Source of the DNA: Pandoraea vervacti
GTDB taxonomy: Bacteria; Pseudomonadota; Gammaproteobacteria; Burkholderiales; Burkholderiaceae
Direction of reading: 5' to 3'
Length of the DNA: 64,000 bases
Assembly (NCBI RefSeq): GCF_000934605.2
Contig: NZ_CP010897.2
Span: 5,332,001 to 5,396,000, forward strand
The position numbers and the translations under genes were made by a program. The notes beneath the pieces were generated by a model. The model searched no databases, was not told where the DNA came from, and saw nothing but the letters and a program-made list of their open reading frames with translations. Shown one piece after another: positions 34,854-43,076 of this stretch. Each line of letters opens with the position of its first letter. Position 1 is the stretch's first letter.

Positions 34854-35564
34854 TTACCAGAGATAGAACAAGGCGAAGATGAACACCCACACGAGATCCA
34901 CGAAGTGCCAGTACAGGCCCGCGATCTCGACACGTTCGTACTTGTTGTGACGCTTCAGCGTGCCGTTGAGCACCTGACGCATGACCGTCAGCAGATAGAT
35001 CACGCCTGCGCTCACATGCAGCCCGTGAAAGCCGGTGATCATGAAAAAGCAGGCGCCGAACTGCGCCGCGCCCATGGCATTGCCCCACGGACGAATGCCC
35101 TCGTGCACGATCAGATTCGTCCATTCGAAAGCCTGCATGCCCACAAATGCGATACCGAAGTAGGCCGTCGCGAGAATGCAGGCGGCAGTCTTGTCGCGCT
35201 CGCGTCGATACGCATAGTTCACCGCCATCGCCATGGTGCCGCTGCTCGTGATGAGCACGAACGTCATGATGGCGATGAGCAACAGTGGCACCGGATGGCC
35301 GTTCACACTGAGCGCGAAGATCTCCGCCGGGTTCGGCCATGTCGCCGTCGTCGACATGCGCACGGTCATGTAGCCGATCAGGAAGCTGCTGAACACGAAG
35401 GTGTCCGAGAGCAGGAAGATCCACATCATCGCCTTGCCCCACGGCACGCGGAACGTGGCGCGATCTCCGGCCCAGTCGGTAACGACGCCGCGCCATCCGT
35501 CGGGCGGATCGGTGGCCGTGGGCACAGGGGTTGCGGTGACAGCGGCTGACGATGACGTATTCAC
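34854..35564 (-). CDS. Heme-copper oxidase subunit III (second copy, CoxP-like)
   Basis: A 236-residue membrane protein with about five helices. Subunit III features are WIFLLSDTFVFSSFLIGY near residue 48, the conserved Glu of helix 3 in GMQAFEWTNLIV, FFMITGFHGLHVSAGVIYLL, and the terminal YWHFVDLVWVFIFALFYLW. These are strongly conserved in oxidase subunit III, so this copy is the more canonical of the two. It follows the first subunit III-like gene by 30 bases. Two adjacent subunit III genes are found in the alternative oxidase CoxMNOP of Bradyrhizobium. Confidence 0.9.
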   Translation of the reverse strand: MNTSSSAAVTATPVPTATDPPDGWRGVVTDWAGDRATFRVPWGKAMMWIFLLSDTFVFSSFLIGYMTVRMSTTATWPNPAEIFALSVNGHPVPLLLIAIMTFVLITSSGTMAMAVNYAYRRERDKTAACILATAYFGIAFVGMQAFEWTNLIVHEGIRPWGNAMGAAQFGACFFMITGFHGLHVSAGVIYLLTVMRQVLNGTLKRHNKYERVEIAGLYWHFVDLVWVFIFALFYLW

Positions 35565-35594
35565 GATGCGACTCCTCGCTTGCCGACGCGGCGC

Positions 35595-36227
35595 TCAGGG
35601 ACCGACGCCGGTGCCGCACAGGCGTTGTGCGATCTCCGGCGTGAGATTGACGATGGCCGCGAACAGCACCACCCACAAGGCGAACAGAAAGTGCCAGTAC
35701 TGCGCCGTGAGCGAGAGGCGTCTCGCACGCGTCGCATGGGTCATGCGGTGCGGCGCGAGTAACGCCCACGCCACCACCCCGCCAAGCAAATGCAGCGCAT
35801 GCAACCCGGTCAGCAGGAAGAAGAAGCTGTTCGCGGGATTGCCGCTCACATCGTAGCGCTGCGCGCTCAGGTCGCGCCATACCCAGAGTTGTCCGGCCAC
35901 GAACGCCAGCGCAAAGGCGCCCGCCAGAAGCCACTCGCGTCGTGAGCGCCGCAACTCGCCCCGTCTTGCCTGCGATGCCGAGGACTGCATCACGATGCAC
36001 GCCGCCGCAAGGATTCCCGTGTTGAACCACAGCGCGTTGACCGGCGGCAACGCGCGCCAGTCGCCGAGGCTCATGCGCATCACATAGGCGACGAGCATGA
36101 GGGAGAAAAGCATGCCGATGACGCCCATGAGCCACCACAGCGCAATCTGTGAAGCTTCGCGCCGACGCGGCTGGGCGACGGGCGCGCCGCCGGGAGGCAT
36201 GGGTGGCCAGGTCGGAACGGGTCTCAT
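35595..36227 (-). CDS. Heme-copper oxidase subunit III-like protein (first copy, CoxO-like)
   Basis: A 210-residue membrane protein with about five helices, a divergent subunit III. It keeps SFFFLLTGLHALHLLGGVVAW and the final QYWHFLFALWVVLFAAIVNL, but lacks the conserved glutamate-containing helix 3 seen in the second copy. The ATG at 36227 overlaps the subunit I stop as ATGA, so it is translationally coupled to subunit I. It could assist assembly or replace subunit III under some condition; the divergence makes a simple duplicate unlikely. Confidence 0.8.
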   Translation of the reverse strand: MRPVPTWPPMPPGGAPVAQPRRREASQIALWWLMGVIGMLFSLMLVAYVMRMSLGDWRALPPVNALWFNTGILAAACIVMQSSASQARRGELRRSRREWLLAGAFALAFVAGQLWVWRDLSAQRYDVSGNPANSFFFLLTGLHALHLLGGVVAWALLAPHRMTHATRARRLSLTAQYWHFLFALWVVLFAAIVNLTPEIAQRLCGTGVGP

Positions 36228-38152
36228 GGCGTGGCTCCCGGTGCTGATCCTTCGGGTGCGCCGGAGGACGGCGAGTTGGGTGGCGCCTTGGGCGGCGCCG
36301 GTGGCGCGGCCTGCCGGTGCAGCGCCGCCGAATCGCCATTGACCAGCGTAGCGGGGCGGCGCGGGTCGGGCATGAGGTTCTGCGGCACGACATCGTCGAC
36401 GTCGCCCGGCACGCTGTATTCATATGGCCAGCGATACGCAATCGGCAACACCGGTCCCCAATTGCCGTGCGCGGGTGGCACGTCGGGCGTCTGCCATTCG
36501 AGCGACGCCGCCCGCCACGGGTTCGCGCCCGCCGGTCTGCCGTGGCGCACGCTCCACGCGAGGTTGAACAGAAACAGCAACTGTCCCATCGCCACGATGA
36601 ACGCCGCGACCGAAATGTAGGCATTCATCGCATGCGCGGAGTCCGGGATGAAGCTGTAGTTCTGGAACTCGTAGTAGCGTCGTGGCATACCGAGCACGCC
36701 GAGGTAATGCATCGGAAAGAAGATGGCGTAGGTGCCGAGAAACGTGATCCAGAAATGCCACTGTCCCAGCCGGTCGTCCAGACGTCTGCCGGTGACCAGC
36801 GGATACCAGTGGTAGATTCCGCCGAAGATGGTCAACAGCGGCGCCACGCCCATCACCATGTGGAAGTGCGCCACGACGAAGTACGTGTTCGACAGCGGCA
36901 TGTCCACGCTCACGTTGCCGAGGAACAGCCCTGTCAGCCCGCCGATGACGAAGGTGCTGATGAAACCGATGGCGAAGAGCATCGGCACCGTCAGATGAAT
37001 GTCGCCTCGCCACAGCGTGAGCACCCAGTTGTAAACCTTGATGGCGGTGGGGATGGCGATGATGAGCGTGGTCGTCGCGAAGAGAAAGCCGAAGTAGGGA
37101 TTCATGCCGCTGATGAACATGTGGTGCGCCCAGACCACGAACGACAGCGCGCCGATGGCGAGAATCGCCCAGACCATCATGCGGTAGCCGAAGATGTTCT
37201 TGCGTGCGTGCACGCTGATGAGATCGGACACGATCCCGAAGGCGGGCAACGCCACGATGTAGACCTCAGGGTGACCGAAGAACCAGAACAGATGCTGGAA
37301 GAGCAACGGGCTGCCGCCGCGATAGTCGAGCGGCTGCCCCATCGAGACGAGCGCGGGCATGAAGAAGCTCGTGTGCAGCGTCTTGTCGAGCAGCATCATT
37401 ACGCCGGAGACGAACAACGCCGGAAACGCGAGCAGCGCCAGCACCGTCGCCATCACGATGCCCCACACGGTCAGCGGCATGCGCAGCAGCGTCATGCCTT
37501 CGGTGCGGGCTTGCAGGACCGTCGTAACGTAGTTCAGCCCGCCCATCGTCGCCGCGACGATGAAGATCAGCAACGAGACGAGCATCAGCACGATGCCCCA
37601 CTCGGTGCCCGGCGTGCCCGGCAGGATGGCCTGCGGCGGGTAGAGGGTCCAGCCCGCGCCGGTCGGCCCGCCTGGCACGAAGAAGCTCGCCATGAGCACG
37701 ATGACGGCCAGCAGGTATACCCAGTAACTGAGCATGTTCAGGAACGGGAAGACCATGTCGCGCGCGCCGACCATCAGCGGAATCAGGTAATTGCCGAAGC
37801 CGCCGAGAAACAATGCGGTGAGCAGGTAGATCACCATGATCATGCCGTGCATGGTGACGTACTGGTAATAGTGATTGGCGTCGATGAAGGAGAACTTGCC
37901 GGGAAAGCCGAGCTGCATGCGCATCAGGTTCGAGAGCGCCAGACCGACCAGCCCCACCGCGATGGCCGTGCAGGTGTATTGCACGGCGATCACCTTGTGG
38001 TCCTGGCTCCAGACGTACTTCGTCCAGAAGCTTTGCGGGCCGTGCGCGCCGGAGTGTCCATAAAGGCCATGCGGACCATCAGGACCATCGGGGCCATCGG
38101 GACCATGCGCGCCTGTTGGGGCGGAACTGTCGCTTCCGGCATTGCCTGTCAT
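36224..38152 (-). CDS. Heme-copper oxidase subunit I (CoxN/CtaD-like)
   Basis: A 642-residue catalytic subunit with 12 or more helices. Heme a ligands His102 and His429, heme a3 ligand His431 (VVAHFHMVMG), CuB ligands His294, His343 and His344, and the crosslinked Tyr298 in GHPEVYIV are all present. The D-channel entrance (GNYLIPLMVGARD, 120-132) and the K-channel Lys372 mark it as A-family. The first 40 residues contain a Gly-Pro-Asp repeat encoded by 9-base DNA repeats, and the last 60 are Pro/Ala/Ser-rich. I chose the ATG at 38152 because GGGAGA lies upstream and it gives the usual N-terminus. Confidence 0.95.
   Translation of the reverse strand: MTGNAGSDSSAPTGAHGPDGPDGPDGPHGLYGHSGAHGPQSFWTKYVWSQDHKVIAVQYTCTAIAVGLVGLALSNLMRMQLGFPGKFSFIDANHYYQYVTMHGMIMVIYLLTALFLGGFGNYLIPLMVGARDMVFPFLNMLSYWVYLLAVIVLMASFFVPGGPTGAGWTLYPPQAILPGTPGTEWGIVLMLVSLLIFIVAATMGGLNYVTTVLQARTEGMTLLRMPLTVWGIVMATVLALLAFPALFVSGVMMLLDKTLHTSFFMPALVSMGQPLDYRGGSPLLFQHLFWFFGHPEVYIVALPAFGIVSDLISVHARKNIFGYRMMVWAILAIGALSFVVWAHHMFISGMNPYFGFLFATTTLIIAIPTAIKVYNWVLTLWRGDIHLTVPMLFAIGFISTFVIGGLTGLFLGNVSVDMPLSNTYFVVAHFHMVMGVAPLLTIFGGIYHWYPLVTGRRLDDRLGQWHFWITFLGTYAIFFPMHYLGVLGMPRRYYEFQNYSFIPDSAHAMNAYISVAAFIVAMGQLLFLFNLAWSVRHGRPAGANPWRAASLEWQTPDVPPAHGNWGPVLPIAYRWPYEYSVPGDVDDVVPQNLMPDPRRPATLVNGDSAALHRQAAPPAPPKAPPNSPSSGAPEGSAPGATP
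38064..38108 (-). repeat. Five 9-base repeats at the start of the oxidase subunit I gene
   Basis: AGGCCATGC, GGACCATCA, GGACCATCG, GGGCCATCG and GGACCATGC are contiguous at 38064-38108. They code for the repeated Gly-Pro-Asp/His steps in the cytoplasmic N-terminus of subunit I. Confidence 0.88.
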
Positions 38153-38234
38153 GACGTGTCTCCCTTTATGTCTGCCCGGCCTGCGCCGCGCATGGTCCGA
38201 TCGACGCCGGACGCGCACAGCATGCAATGCAGGG

Positions 38235-39866
38235 CTATGGCGTGGGCCGAATCATCGGCACGCTCGGTTGCGCCGGCCCCGGCGCTTGCGGGCCAGTGGA
38301 TGGCCTGGGCGGTATCGCCAGCGGCGGCGCGGTCGTCCGGGGGTCATTCTGCAACGGCAATCCGGGGGCGCCGCCGGATCTGCGCGAAGGTTGGGACGGT
38401 GGCTGAACTCCCTGATTCATTGGCGCCGACGGGGCGAGCGGCGCGTACTGAGCGGGCGGACGCGGCGTCTGGAGCGAATTCTGTGCGAGCAGGACGTCAC
38501 TCGCCCGCGTCTGAGTTGCGAGCTGCGGTGCGGCCGATGCGGCTGACGGGGCGGCTGCGGCAACGAGCGCGAGCGTGGCGCTCGCTGCGGTTTGTTGGAG
38601 GGTGCGGGTCATATCGGCCGGGTGAAAGGTTTCGGTTTCGGGGGGAAAACGTTGGGCTGAGGGTGCGGCGCGCGCTGATGGCGCCGACGGTATGCGTCGT
38701 GCGGATTGCGCAGATGGCACAGATGGCGTGGACGGCGGCGGGACACCCGGCTTGCCGCCGAGCGTCCGGATGTAGGCGATCAGCGCCTTCAGTTCGTCGT
38801 CGCTGAGTTCCACGACGGGCATGATCGGCGCAAAGCCTTTGGGCACGCGTGCGGTCGGATTGCGGATGAACGAGGCAAGGTAGGCATCGTCGACATGCGC
38901 GGAGCTGCCGTCCTGGAAGGTTTCCGTCTTACCGTAAAGGCCGTGCCAGGTGGGTCCGACGCCGGGCGAGCCATCCACTGTGTGGCATCCGGCGCAACCC
39001 TTGGCCTGTGCGAGCAGTTTGCCCTTGGCCGCGAGCGGGTCTGAGGCGGCCGCGCCGGCGTGCTGCGCCTGCAAGGCGGCGAAGGTCGGCAGCTTCGCGA
39101 CCCAGGCGTCGTAGGCCGGCTTGTCGTCGACGACCACGACGCCGCGCATGTTGGCGTGTCCCACGCCGCAGAGCTGCGCGCACAGAATGTCGAAGCGGCC
39201 GGTACGGGTGGGCGTGAGCCACATTTGGGTCACCATCCCCGGCACCATGTTCATACGGGTGCGAAATGGCGGGACGTAGAAGTCGTGCAGCACGTCTTTC
39301 GCGCGCAGCAGCAATTTGACGGGTTGACCGACCAGAAGATGCAACTCGGGGGCGTCGACGATCCGGTTGTCCTGATTCGCGGGATCCCTGGGGTTCAGGC
39401 CAAGCGGGTTGTCGGCACTCACGTAGCGCGGATCGGACGTTCCCAGACGCCCGTCCGGCCCGGGCAAGCGAAAGCGCCATTGCCACTGCTGGCCGACGAC
39501 TTCCACGACATGCGCGTTGTCCGGCGGATCGATCAGTTTGGCGTAGACGAAAAGACCGGGGGCGAGCATGGCGGCGATGCCGACCGTGGTGACGCCGATC
39601 AGCCAGGCTTCGAGGCGTCGGTTATGAGGCTCGTAGGCCGCCCGGCGCCCCTCGCGATGCCGGTAACGAAAAATCGCCCACGCGACGAAAAGATTGACGA
39701 CAACGAAAGCCACGCCGGTGATCACCAGCGTAATGGTGAGGGTGTCGTCCATCTGACGCCAGTTCGACGCCAGCGGGGTCAGCCACCACGGACTCCAGAA
39801 ATGAAACGCGAGCGCAGCGGCGACAACGACGATCAGGAGGATCGGGAGGGCCATTTCCGATGACAT
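38235..39866 (-). CDS. Heme-copper oxidase subunit II with fused cytochrome c domain and long tail
   Basis: A 543-residue caa3-type subunit II. There are membrane helices at about 7-25, 42-67 and 88-110, then the CuA domain with His194, Cys229, Cys233, His237 and Met240 (CAQLCGVGHANM). A cytochrome c domain follows, with CAGCH at 291-295 and distal Met349. Electrons would pass from soluble cytochrome c to the fused heme, CuA and subunit I. After residue 375 comes a 169-residue Pro/Ala/Ser-rich tail absent from ordinary subunit II. Within it residues 419-446 look like a signal peptide (MTRTLQQTAASATLALVAAA), suggesting an in-frame join with a formerly separate secreted protein. First gene of the operon. 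Confidence 0.9.
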   Translation of the reverse strand: MSSEMALPILLIVVVAAALAFHFWSPWWLTPLASNWRQMDDTLTITLVITGVAFVVVNLFVAWAIFRYRHREGRRAAYEPHNRRLEAWLIGVTTVGIAAMLAPGLFVYAKLIDPPDNAHVVEVVGQQWQWRFRLPGPDGRLGTSDPRYVSADNPLGLNPRDPANQDNRIVDAPELHLLVGQPVKLLLRAKDVLHDFYVPPFRTRMNMVPGMVTQMWLTPTRTGRFDILCAQLCGVGHANMRGVVVVDDKPAYDAWVAKLPTFAALQAQHAGAAASDPLAAKGKLLAQAKGCAGCHTVDGSPGVGPTWHGLYGKTETFQDGSSAHVDDAYLASFIRNPTARVPKGFAPIMPVVELSDDELKALIAYIRTLGGKPGVPPPSTPSVPSAQSARRIPSAPSARAAPSAQRFPPETETFHPADMTRTLQQTAASATLALVAAAAPSAASAAPQLATQTRASDVLLAQNSLQTPRPPAQYAPLAPSAPMNQGVQPPSQPSRRSGGAPGLPLQNDPRTTAPPLAIPPRPSTGPQAPGPAQPSVPMIRPTP

Positions 39867-40049
39867 GACCCGGCTCAGGAGCCGGCTTCCAGCGCCGAGG
39901 GCGCTTTATCAAGCCTAGTCGCTGTCGGAATAGAGTCAAGGCGCTCGCCCCGCGCGGCGCAACGCCGCCGCGCCACACCACGTTCGGCGCCAGGTGAGTG
40001 CGGTATTATCGAGTCCTGCTATAGCGAAAGTGTAAAAAGGGAAGCTCCA
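39867..40049. promoter_or_regulatory. Divergent region between oxidase operon and O-antigen block
   Basis: The 183 bases must hold the promoters of the leftward oxidase operon and of wzy. GTATTAT (40002-40008) and TATAGC (40020-40025) are possible -10 elements for wzy, without clear -35 partners. No ops or JUMPstart element (GGCGGTAG core) is found here. Confidence 0.3.
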
Positions 40050-41390
40050 ATGACAGAACTGCTGCTCCTAGTGTTCCCATTGCCATGGATTGCGCTGTGG
40101 ATCGGCCGTAAGAATCGTTCGACCCCGATTCCCGATATGGGCGTCTTTTTGGGATTCTTCGTCCTACTATACGGATGGCTACCGTTTCTCGGCATTTATC
40201 TGCACAGGCAGGGGATCGGCGACATACTGGACACCCGGTACGAATTCGGCGGCTATACGGACGACGAAGTGTTCTCTGTTGGACTGGCGTACTTTCTGTT
40301 CCTGCTCGGCTTTGCCTTCGCCTACCGTATGACGCGTCGCTATCGCGTCGCGGTCCAGACCATCCGTGTCCCCGAAAAGAAGGAAATTCGCGCGCTCGGC
40401 TATGGCCTGGCCTTTGTTTTTCTTACCGACTTCGTCGTACGAACCGTGGCAAACGTGCCGGTGGCCTCGTCCTACATCGAGAGTTACACAGTGCTGCGCG
40501 ATCTGCCACTGATCCTTCAGCAGCTCATCGCTACCGCCGAAAGGCTGCAATTCACGTTCTTCCTGGCGCTGATGGTATTTAGCATTGCCAGAGCGCCGAG
40601 CACGCACCGCCTTTGGATCGTGGTGGTCGCCGTGATTCTGGCGCAGTCCGCCGCCGTAGGCGGCAGCCGGTCTGGCGCCGCGCTGTGTGCCGTGAGCTAT
40701 TTGCTTTGCTACACAATTTTGGTGCGACGCATCAAACCGTCGACGTGGGTGACGATGTCCCTCGTCGGCATCGCGTTGTTCCTGCTTGCAGGCCAGATTC
40801 GCGGCGGCGTGTCCGACACCGCAGCGATCGCCGGCCTCCAGTCGGGCGAATTCACGTCCGTCTTCATCAACGCACTGGACATCATCAAACGCAAGCAGGA
40901 ATTAGGCAGCTTCGACGTCCCGCTTTATACGCTGGACCTCGCACGTGTAATCCCGCAGCAACTACTCTGGTTCGACAAACTGGACCCCTCGGTCTGGTAC
41001 GTCTCCACGTTCTATCCAGACTTCGCGAAGGCGGGCGGCGGGCTTGCCTTCGGCGCCATCGCGGAGTCCTTTGTTGGATTCGGTGTCGTGGAAGCGCTGG
41101 TACGCGGCATGTTGCTCGGACTGGTGGCGGCGTTCGTGGTGAACCACCTGCTGCGCGAGCGCGTGACGCCGATGCGAATCGTCGCTTACATCTGGCTTTT
41201 CGCCATGTCCTATCAATCGGTTCGCGACACGACATTCACTTTATTTGGCCGTTATGTGTTTCAGGTATTGCCGATGGCAATCTACCTGCATTTCATGGCA
41301 TCGCGGCTTCGACACAAAACGTATCGGAATTTACGTTTTGTAAAATCAGTGCCGCCCGAGCATTCCCTGGCCGAAACGTCGGCGACCTGA
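40050..41390 (+). CDS. wzy: O-antigen polymerase (Wzy-type membrane protein)
   Basis: A 446-residue inner membrane protein with about 12 helices and a large hydrophilic loop around residues 270-330. It has no strong motif, as usual for Wzy, but resembles the oligosaccharide repeat unit polymerase group, with GGSRSGAALCAVSYLL near residue 205 and VRDTTFTLFGRYVFQVLP near 390. It should polymerise the lipid-linked repeat unit at the periplasmic face. It is the first gene of the plus-strand half of the polysaccharide locus; the flippase lies in the minus half. Confidence 0.78.
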   Translation: MTELLLLVFPLPWIALWIGRKNRSTPIPDMGVFLGFFVLLYGWLPFLGIYLHRQGIGDILDTRYEFGGYTDDEVFSVGLAYFLFLLGFAFAYRMTRRYRVAVQTIRVPEKKEIRALGYGLAFVFLTDFVVRTVANVPVASSYIESYTVLRDLPLILQQLIATAERLQFTFFLALMVFSIARAPSTHRLWIVVVAVILAQSAAVGGSRSGAALCAVSYLLCYTILVRRIKPSTWVTMSLVGIALFLLAGQIRGGVSDTAAIAGLQSGEFTSVFINALDIIKRKQELGSFDVPLYTLDLARVIPQQLLWFDKLDPSVWYVSTFYPDFAKAGGGLAFGAIAESFVGFGVVEALVRGMLLGLVAAFVVNHLLRERVTPMRIVAYIWLFAMSYQSVRDTTFTLFGRYVFQVLPMAIYLHFMASRLRHKTYRNLRFVKSVPPEHSLAETSAT

Positions 41391-41471
41391 GCGCCCCAAA
41401 AGCGCCTGATCACGGGGCTGCGCCGACATTTCGGCGGCGACGGCACCGTTGACGCCCATCGCCGCAAACGG

Positions 41472-41499
41472 GTTGCCCGGTGGGGCTCAGTGATACAAT
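41472..41499 (+). promoter_or_regulatory. Possible promoter upstream of tviB
   Basis: GTTGCC (41472-41477) and TACAAT (41494-41499) are 16 bases apart, a fair sigma-70-like pair, inside the 287-base gap between wzy and tviB. The leader to the ATG would be about 170 bases. Confidence 0.4.
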
Positions 41500-41677
41500 C
41501 CTGATCCTGGCAAAGGGCTCATCTGGCCTGCATTCCGTCGCTTTGGCGCCCCGATGCGCATTTCCGTCTCATTGGCTTAATGAAATGGTCTATGGCGATC
41601 ATGGCTGTGCTCTCGACATCGGGAATTCTCAGTGCGGGTCGCAATACGTTACGTCGATACACTAGGTTATTAAATTG

Positions 41678-42961
41678 ATGCATACGCGAAAAATTTCTGT
41701 GGTCGGTCTCGGGTATGTGGGTTTGCCCGTTGCAGTTGCATTTGGCAAATCCGCTCGTACCGTTGCATTCGATATTAATCTTTCGCGCCTCGAAGAGTTG
41801 CGTCAGGGCCACGACCGCACGAACGAAGTTGCGACCGAAGATCTCAAACAAGCCGATCTGTTGCTGACGGCCCAAACGACCGAACTGGCCCAGGCCGACT
41901 TTCACATCGTGGCAGTGCCGACGCCGGTCGACGACGCACATCAGCCGGATCTCACGCCGGTCATCAAAGCATCGGAAACCGTTGGCCGCGCGCTCAAGCG
42001 TGGCGACATCGTCGTCTATGAATCGACCGTCTACCCGGGGGTGACCGAAGACGTCTGTGTGCCGATTCTCGAGCGGGTGTCCGGTTTGACGTTCGGCACC
42101 GATTTCACCGTCGGCTACAGCCCGGAGCGCATTAATCCTGGTGACAAGGAACACACCTTCACCAAGATTACCAAGGTGGTGTCGGGCAGCGACGAAGCGA
42201 CCAGCAAGATCGTCGCCGACGTCTATAGCTCGGTGGTCACGGCCGGCGTATATGCCGCATCCTCGATCAAGGTGGCAGAGGCCGCAAAGGTGATCGAAAA
42301 CACGCAGCGCGACCTGAACATCGCGTTGATGAACGAACTGGCGATCATTTTCAATCGCATCGGCATCGACACGCGCGAAGTGCTCGAAGCCGCAGGCACG
42401 AAATGGAACTTCCTCAAGTTCTCGCCCGGCCTCGTCGGCGGCCATTGCATCGGCGTCGACCCTTACTATCTGACGCACATTGCCGAGCGTCTCGGCTACA
42501 TCCCGCAGGTCATTCTCTCGGGTCGCCGCATCAACGATGGCATGGGCGCCTACATTGCACAACAAACGATCAAGCAGATGATTCGGGCCGGGCATCACGT
42601 CGCCAACGCAACGGTGACCGTCTTTGGTCTCACGTTCAAGGAGGACTGTCCCGACCTGCGCAACTCGCGCGTCGTGGACGTCATTCGCGAGCTGGAATCG
42701 TTCGGTGTGAACGTGCAAGTGTGCGATCCGGAAGCGGATCCGGACGAAGCGCGTCACGAGTATGGCGTGGCGCTTTGCGAACTCAGCTCGCTCAAACCCG
42801 CTCAGGCGCTCGTCGCGGCCGTGGCGCACAGCAAATTCCGTCAGATGGCGCCGCGCGATCTTCTCGGGCTGCTCACCGAAAACCCCGTCGTCGTCGACGT
42901 CAAGAGCATGTACGACCGTGCGGCATTCGCCGCCGCCGGCGTGGACCTCTGGCGCCTTTGA
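41678..42961 (+). CDS. tviB: UDP-N-acetylhexosamine 6-dehydrogenase (TviB/WbpO-like)
   Basis: A 427-residue nucleotide-sugar dehydrogenase oxidising UDP-GlcNAc or UDP-GalNAc at C6 to the uronic acid with two NAD+. The NAD site VVGLGYVGLPVA (8-19), the sugar-binding YSPERINPGD (147-156), the catalytic Cys257 in GLVGGHCIGVDPYY and the C-terminal VFGLTFKEDCPDLRNS are intact. These features match TviB/WbpO more than UDP-glucose dehydrogenase. The start is the ATG at 41678; the TTG just before it is less likely. The epimerase gene follows after 115 bases, the tviBC order, which points to UDP-GalNAcA as product. Confidence 0.9.
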   Translation: MHTRKISVVGLGYVGLPVAVAFGKSARTVAFDINLSRLEELRQGHDRTNEVATEDLKQADLLLTAQTTELAQADFHIVAVPTPVDDAHQPDLTPVIKASETVGRALKRGDIVVYESTVYPGVTEDVCVPILERVSGLTFGTDFTVGYSPERINPGDKEHTFTKITKVVSGSDEATSKIVADVYSSVVTAGVYAASSIKVAEAAKVIENTQRDLNIALMNELAIIFNRIGIDTREVLEAAGTKWNFLKFSPGLVGGHCIGVDPYYLTHIAERLGYIPQVILSGRRINDGMGAYIAQQTIKQMIRAGHHVANATVTVFGLTFKEDCPDLRNSRVVDVIRELESFGVNVQVCDPEADPDEARHEYGVALCELSSLKPAQALVAAVAHSKFRQMAPRDLLGLLTENPVVVDVKSMYDRAAFAAAGVDLWRL

Positions 42962-43076
42962 GCCGCCAGCCCCGAACAGCGACAACCATCACGGGACAGG
43001 CGGGGCTTCCCCGCCGCCCGGCAATATCTTCACTTGCCACAGTCGATTCGTGGCCGGCAACTCCAAGGAAAGTAAA

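Noticed and set aside
34378..36624. A 748-residue minus-strand frame over the oxidase subunit III and IV genes
   Set aside because: Very Arg/Ala-rich out-of-frame reading of the oxidase genes without any recognisable domain.
36317..38806. An 829-residue open frame on the plus strand opposite oxidase subunits I and II
   Set aside because: It is a shadow of the oxidase genes: rich in His, Arg, Glu and Gln as expected for an antisense frame, with no domain, and the opposite strand has all heme and copper ligands.
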